Assembly: GCA_009702465.1 (NCBI GenBank)
Contig: WLHY01000039.1
Coordinates: 1-7,632 of the forward strand
DNA length: 7,632 bases
Source: Actinomycetota bacterium
Lineage (GTDB): Bacteria; Actinomycetota; Actinomycetes; Nanopelagicales; Nanopelagicaceae
Direction of reading: 5' to 3'
Shown one piece after another: positions 5,839 to 7,632 of the stretch. The notes beneath the pieces are model-generated. The model saw nothing but the letters and a program-made list of their open reading frames with translations, was not told the DNA's origin and ran no database searches. How positions within the stretch are numbered: the stretch's first letter is position 1; the number at the start of each line of letters is the position of its first letter. The translations under genes were made by a program, and so were the position numbers.

Positions 5839-7632
5839 CAGACCAGCTCCTCAAGTGGAACTTCTTTGCGCTTTCTTCCTGCTGGCAGCGCTAGAACAAT
5901 CAGAGTTAGAAGTGAGATTAACTGCAGTGAGACCCAGCCACGTCTTGCCGTTCCATCATGAGTTAAAGAGATCTCCCCTGGCATATCAATTACAAATGCC
6001 GGTACACCAAACTCTGATTTACCTAAGGTAATGCTTCTGCCATCTAGCAGTAATTTCCAAGCTTGGTCATACTTTTCAGCTAACAAAATAGTGCCTGGTT
6101 TAGCAACATATGCAGTCGAAGAGTTTTCATCAATGGCCAGTGAAAATCTCTGTCCTTTGTCATCTAATAATGTGACTCGGGCATTTGCATTATTTACCTT
6201 CCAAACTACGCCATCCTTAGTTTCAGAGGATCGAGTAAATCCGCCAATGCCATCTATAGTTCTGATTAATGCGACATCGGCTGGATTCTTAATAAAAATA
6301 TATTGCACTCCATATTGGCCAAGGATTGCACTACTACTTGTTCCAGTACCGCCAACTAAATCTGAGATCGCCTGCTTGACTGGTGCAGGTGTACTAGAGG
6401 ACATATCTGGGTCGCCAAGTTGAAGATCCCCGCCTCGAGTGATGAAGTACTGCAGCTGTTCTACATCTTTTCGCATTACCAAAGTTTTGGGTTTATCACC
6501 GGTTCCTGCTAAATCGGTAATGAAGGCTGGAATAACCAGCTCTTGATTTGCTCTGACTAAGGAGTTAGCACCAATAGTTGCAGCCCAGATCGGAAATACA
6601 AATAATCCAAGAGCAGTTATCACCGCTGTTACTGAGCTTAGAAAATGTTGGTATCCAATATTCTTGCTGCGTAATATTGGTAGCAACCTTTCAAATAAGG
6701 AGAATGCTGCGAGCAATGATAATAATTGGGCAAAGATTATTAACGGACCGGTCCAAATTCGCTGAGCAGCACTGCCATTTCCTTCAATGTAGTAAGTAGA
6801 TAAAGTGGCGGCGAAGAAAATTGTAATGATGCCAAGTAATCCAAGATCTCGATGGTTTGGCGTTATCAGTGAGATCAAAAGGAATAAGGCAAATGGTGAG
6901 ATTAGGTACCACACCGGAGATGAAACTCCCCCTGGATTAAAGCTTAAAATTGAAAAGAAGCCAGAGCTAGCCAGAGATAATCCAGGTTCAACTAAGCCTC
7001 GAATTGGGTGAAATATAAAGGAGAAGGCCCAGGGAATATTCATAGCAATTGGTGCAATGAGTAAAACTAGCTGCTTTTTAATCTTTGGGTTACTTAAATT
7101 TTTTATGATCTCCGATCCATTTGTGCTCTTCCAATTTAGCGAATCTGAATAGTAAAACTTCAATAGCAGGTACAAATTAAAGATAAGCCAGCCAATTGCA
7201 AATAATGGCGAGAAGGCGACAGCGATTCCAGCTACCAATGAGATGCTAGCTAACCTACGAAGTGATAACTCTGATAGTGATGAGTTTTTAGTAAATAGGT
7301 TGAAGAGAATTGGTAGAATCAGCGCGATCGCTAATGTGCCAATCCTGCCTTGGTTAATCGAGGTTAAAACCACAGGTGAGAATGCGTAAAGAAGAGCGGC
7401 GGTAAATGCTGAGTACCGTTGTAATTTAAAGTTGATAGAAACTCGATAAAAGATTATGAAGCATAAGGTGGGTGCTAGGAAGGAGATTAAGGATAAAAAT
7501 GTTTGTGGATTTCCTAGGGTAACAATTGAGGAGATCGCAACTAATGGCAGCCAGGTGGGTACCGCAGCTGAACTTCCCAGCCCTACTAAATGCCATGAAT
7601 CTACATAACGCTTGATTAACTCCATTGCTGAA
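5838..7632 (-). CDS. large multi-pass membrane protein, C-terminal part of a GT2-fusion glycosyltransferase (cut by window edge)
   Basis: The reading frame is open to the window edge: codons for Ser and Ala precede the Met at 7625, and no Shine-Dalgarno is visible in those 7 bases, so that Met is probably internal. Numbering from it, 595 residues remain. About ten membrane segments lie within residues 22-352 (roughly 22-38, 42-60, 71-90, 96-112, 127-157, 185-205, 237-255, 260-278, 292-311, 330-352). An extracytoplasmic domain of about 210 residues follows (356-562), then a last membrane helix (564-581) and a basic RKRK tail that should be cytoplasmic. Motifs such as SWHLVGLGSSAAVPTWLP near the beginning, GRIG (93-96) and LGQYGVQYIFI (435-445) resemble the C-terminal region of actinobacterial proteins that begin with a family 2 glycosyltransferase domain and sit before DUF5719. 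The GT2 domain itself lies outside the window, so the enzymatic assignment is inferred from family and gene order. A lone polytopic transferase of GT-C-like design is an alternative. Confidence 0.72.
   Translation of the reverse strand, partial: SAMELIKRYVDSWHLVGLGSSAAVPTWLPLVAISSIVTLGNPQTFLSLISFLAPTLCFIIFYRVSINFKLQRYSAFTAALLYAFSPVVLTSINQGRIGTLAIALILPILFNLFTKNSSLSELSLRRLASISLVAGIAVAFSPLFAIGWLIFNLYLLLKFYYSDSLNWKSTNGSEIIKNLSNPKIKKQLVLLIAPIAMNIPWAFSFIFHPIRGLVEPGLSLASSGFFSILSFNPGGVSSPVWYLISPFALFLLISLITPNHRDLGLLGIITIFFAATLSTYYIEGNGSAAQRIWTGPLIIFAQLLSLLAAFSLFERLLPILRSKNIGYQHFLSSVTAVITALGLFVFPIWAATIGANSLVRANQELVIPAFITDLAGTGDKPKTLVMRKDVEQLQYFITRGGDLQLGDPDMSSSTPAPVKQAISDLVGGTGTSSSAILGQYGVQYIFIKNPADVALIRTIDGIGGFTRSSETKDGVVWKVNNANARVTLLDDKGQRFSLAIDENSSTAYVAKPGTILLAEKYDQAWKLLLDGRSITLGKSEFGVPAFVIDMPGEISLTHDGTARRGWVSLQLISLLTLIVLALPAGRKRKEVPLEELV
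5847..5852 (-). promoter_or_regulatory. ribosome binding site of the DUF5719 gene
   Basis: GAGGAG on the minus strand, inside the last codons of the upstream membrane protein gene and 8 bases before the ATG at 5838. It fixes the start at the TGATG overlap. Confidence 0.75.

Noticed and set aside
6031..6423. A 130-codon plus-strand frame opposite the membrane protein gene
   Set aside because: A shadow of the strongly supported minus-strand frame; no start signal and no recognisable motif.

Overview
The window is one unbroken run of seven genes, all on the minus strand. It is AT-rich for an actinobacterium (roughly 40% G+C by sampled lines) and very compact, with no gap between genes longer than 111 bases. 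The gene set (MtrA/MtrB, a DUF3499 protein, a DUF5719 protein, a large membrane glycosyltransferase, phosphomannomutase, S-adenosylhomocysteine hydrolase) is typical of Actinobacteria. Low G+C, short spacers and the absence of mobile DNA suggest a streamlined lineage such as the freshwater acI / Nanopelagicales group. That placement is an inference; no rRNA or marker phylogeny is available here.

In transcription order (high to low coordinates): (1) 7632-5838, the C-terminal part of a large multi-pass membrane protein of the actinobacterial GT2-fusion family, cut by the window edge. (2) 5838-4507, a membrane-anchored DUF5719 protein sharing one base with gene 1. (3) 4467-4117, a small DUF3499 protein with a Cys/Cys...Cys/His pattern. 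(4) 4085-2730, manB, phosphomannomutase/phosphoglucomutase, whose start lacks a Shine-Dalgarno and has a -10-like box exactly placed for a leaderless mRNA. (5) A 111-base leader with several potential RNA stems, then 2618-1341, ahcY, of the short archaeal/Thermotoga type. (6) 1340-666, mtrA, starting on the base after the ahcY stop. (7) 657-1, the N-terminal 219 residues of mtrB, cut by the window edge at the start of its HAMP domain.

The genes fall into an envelope half (membrane glycosyltransferase, DUF5719, DUF3499 and ManB, which would supply mannose-1-phosphate or glucose-1-phosphate for sugar nucleotides) and a methyl-cycle/signalling half (AhcY, which removes the inhibitory product of methyltransferases, and the MtrAB two-component system, which in Mycobacterium, Corynebacterium and Streptomyces controls cell wall, division and osmotic genes). 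Compared with the usual actinobacterial arrangement, genes often interspersed here (whiB, a metallopeptidase gene, manA, tmk) are missing from this stretch. The least understood part, and the best candidate for an undescribed system, is the conserved GT2-membrane/DUF5719/DUF3499 module beside manB. No RNA gene, CRISPR array, insertion sequence, phage gene or convincing rho-independent terminator was seen.
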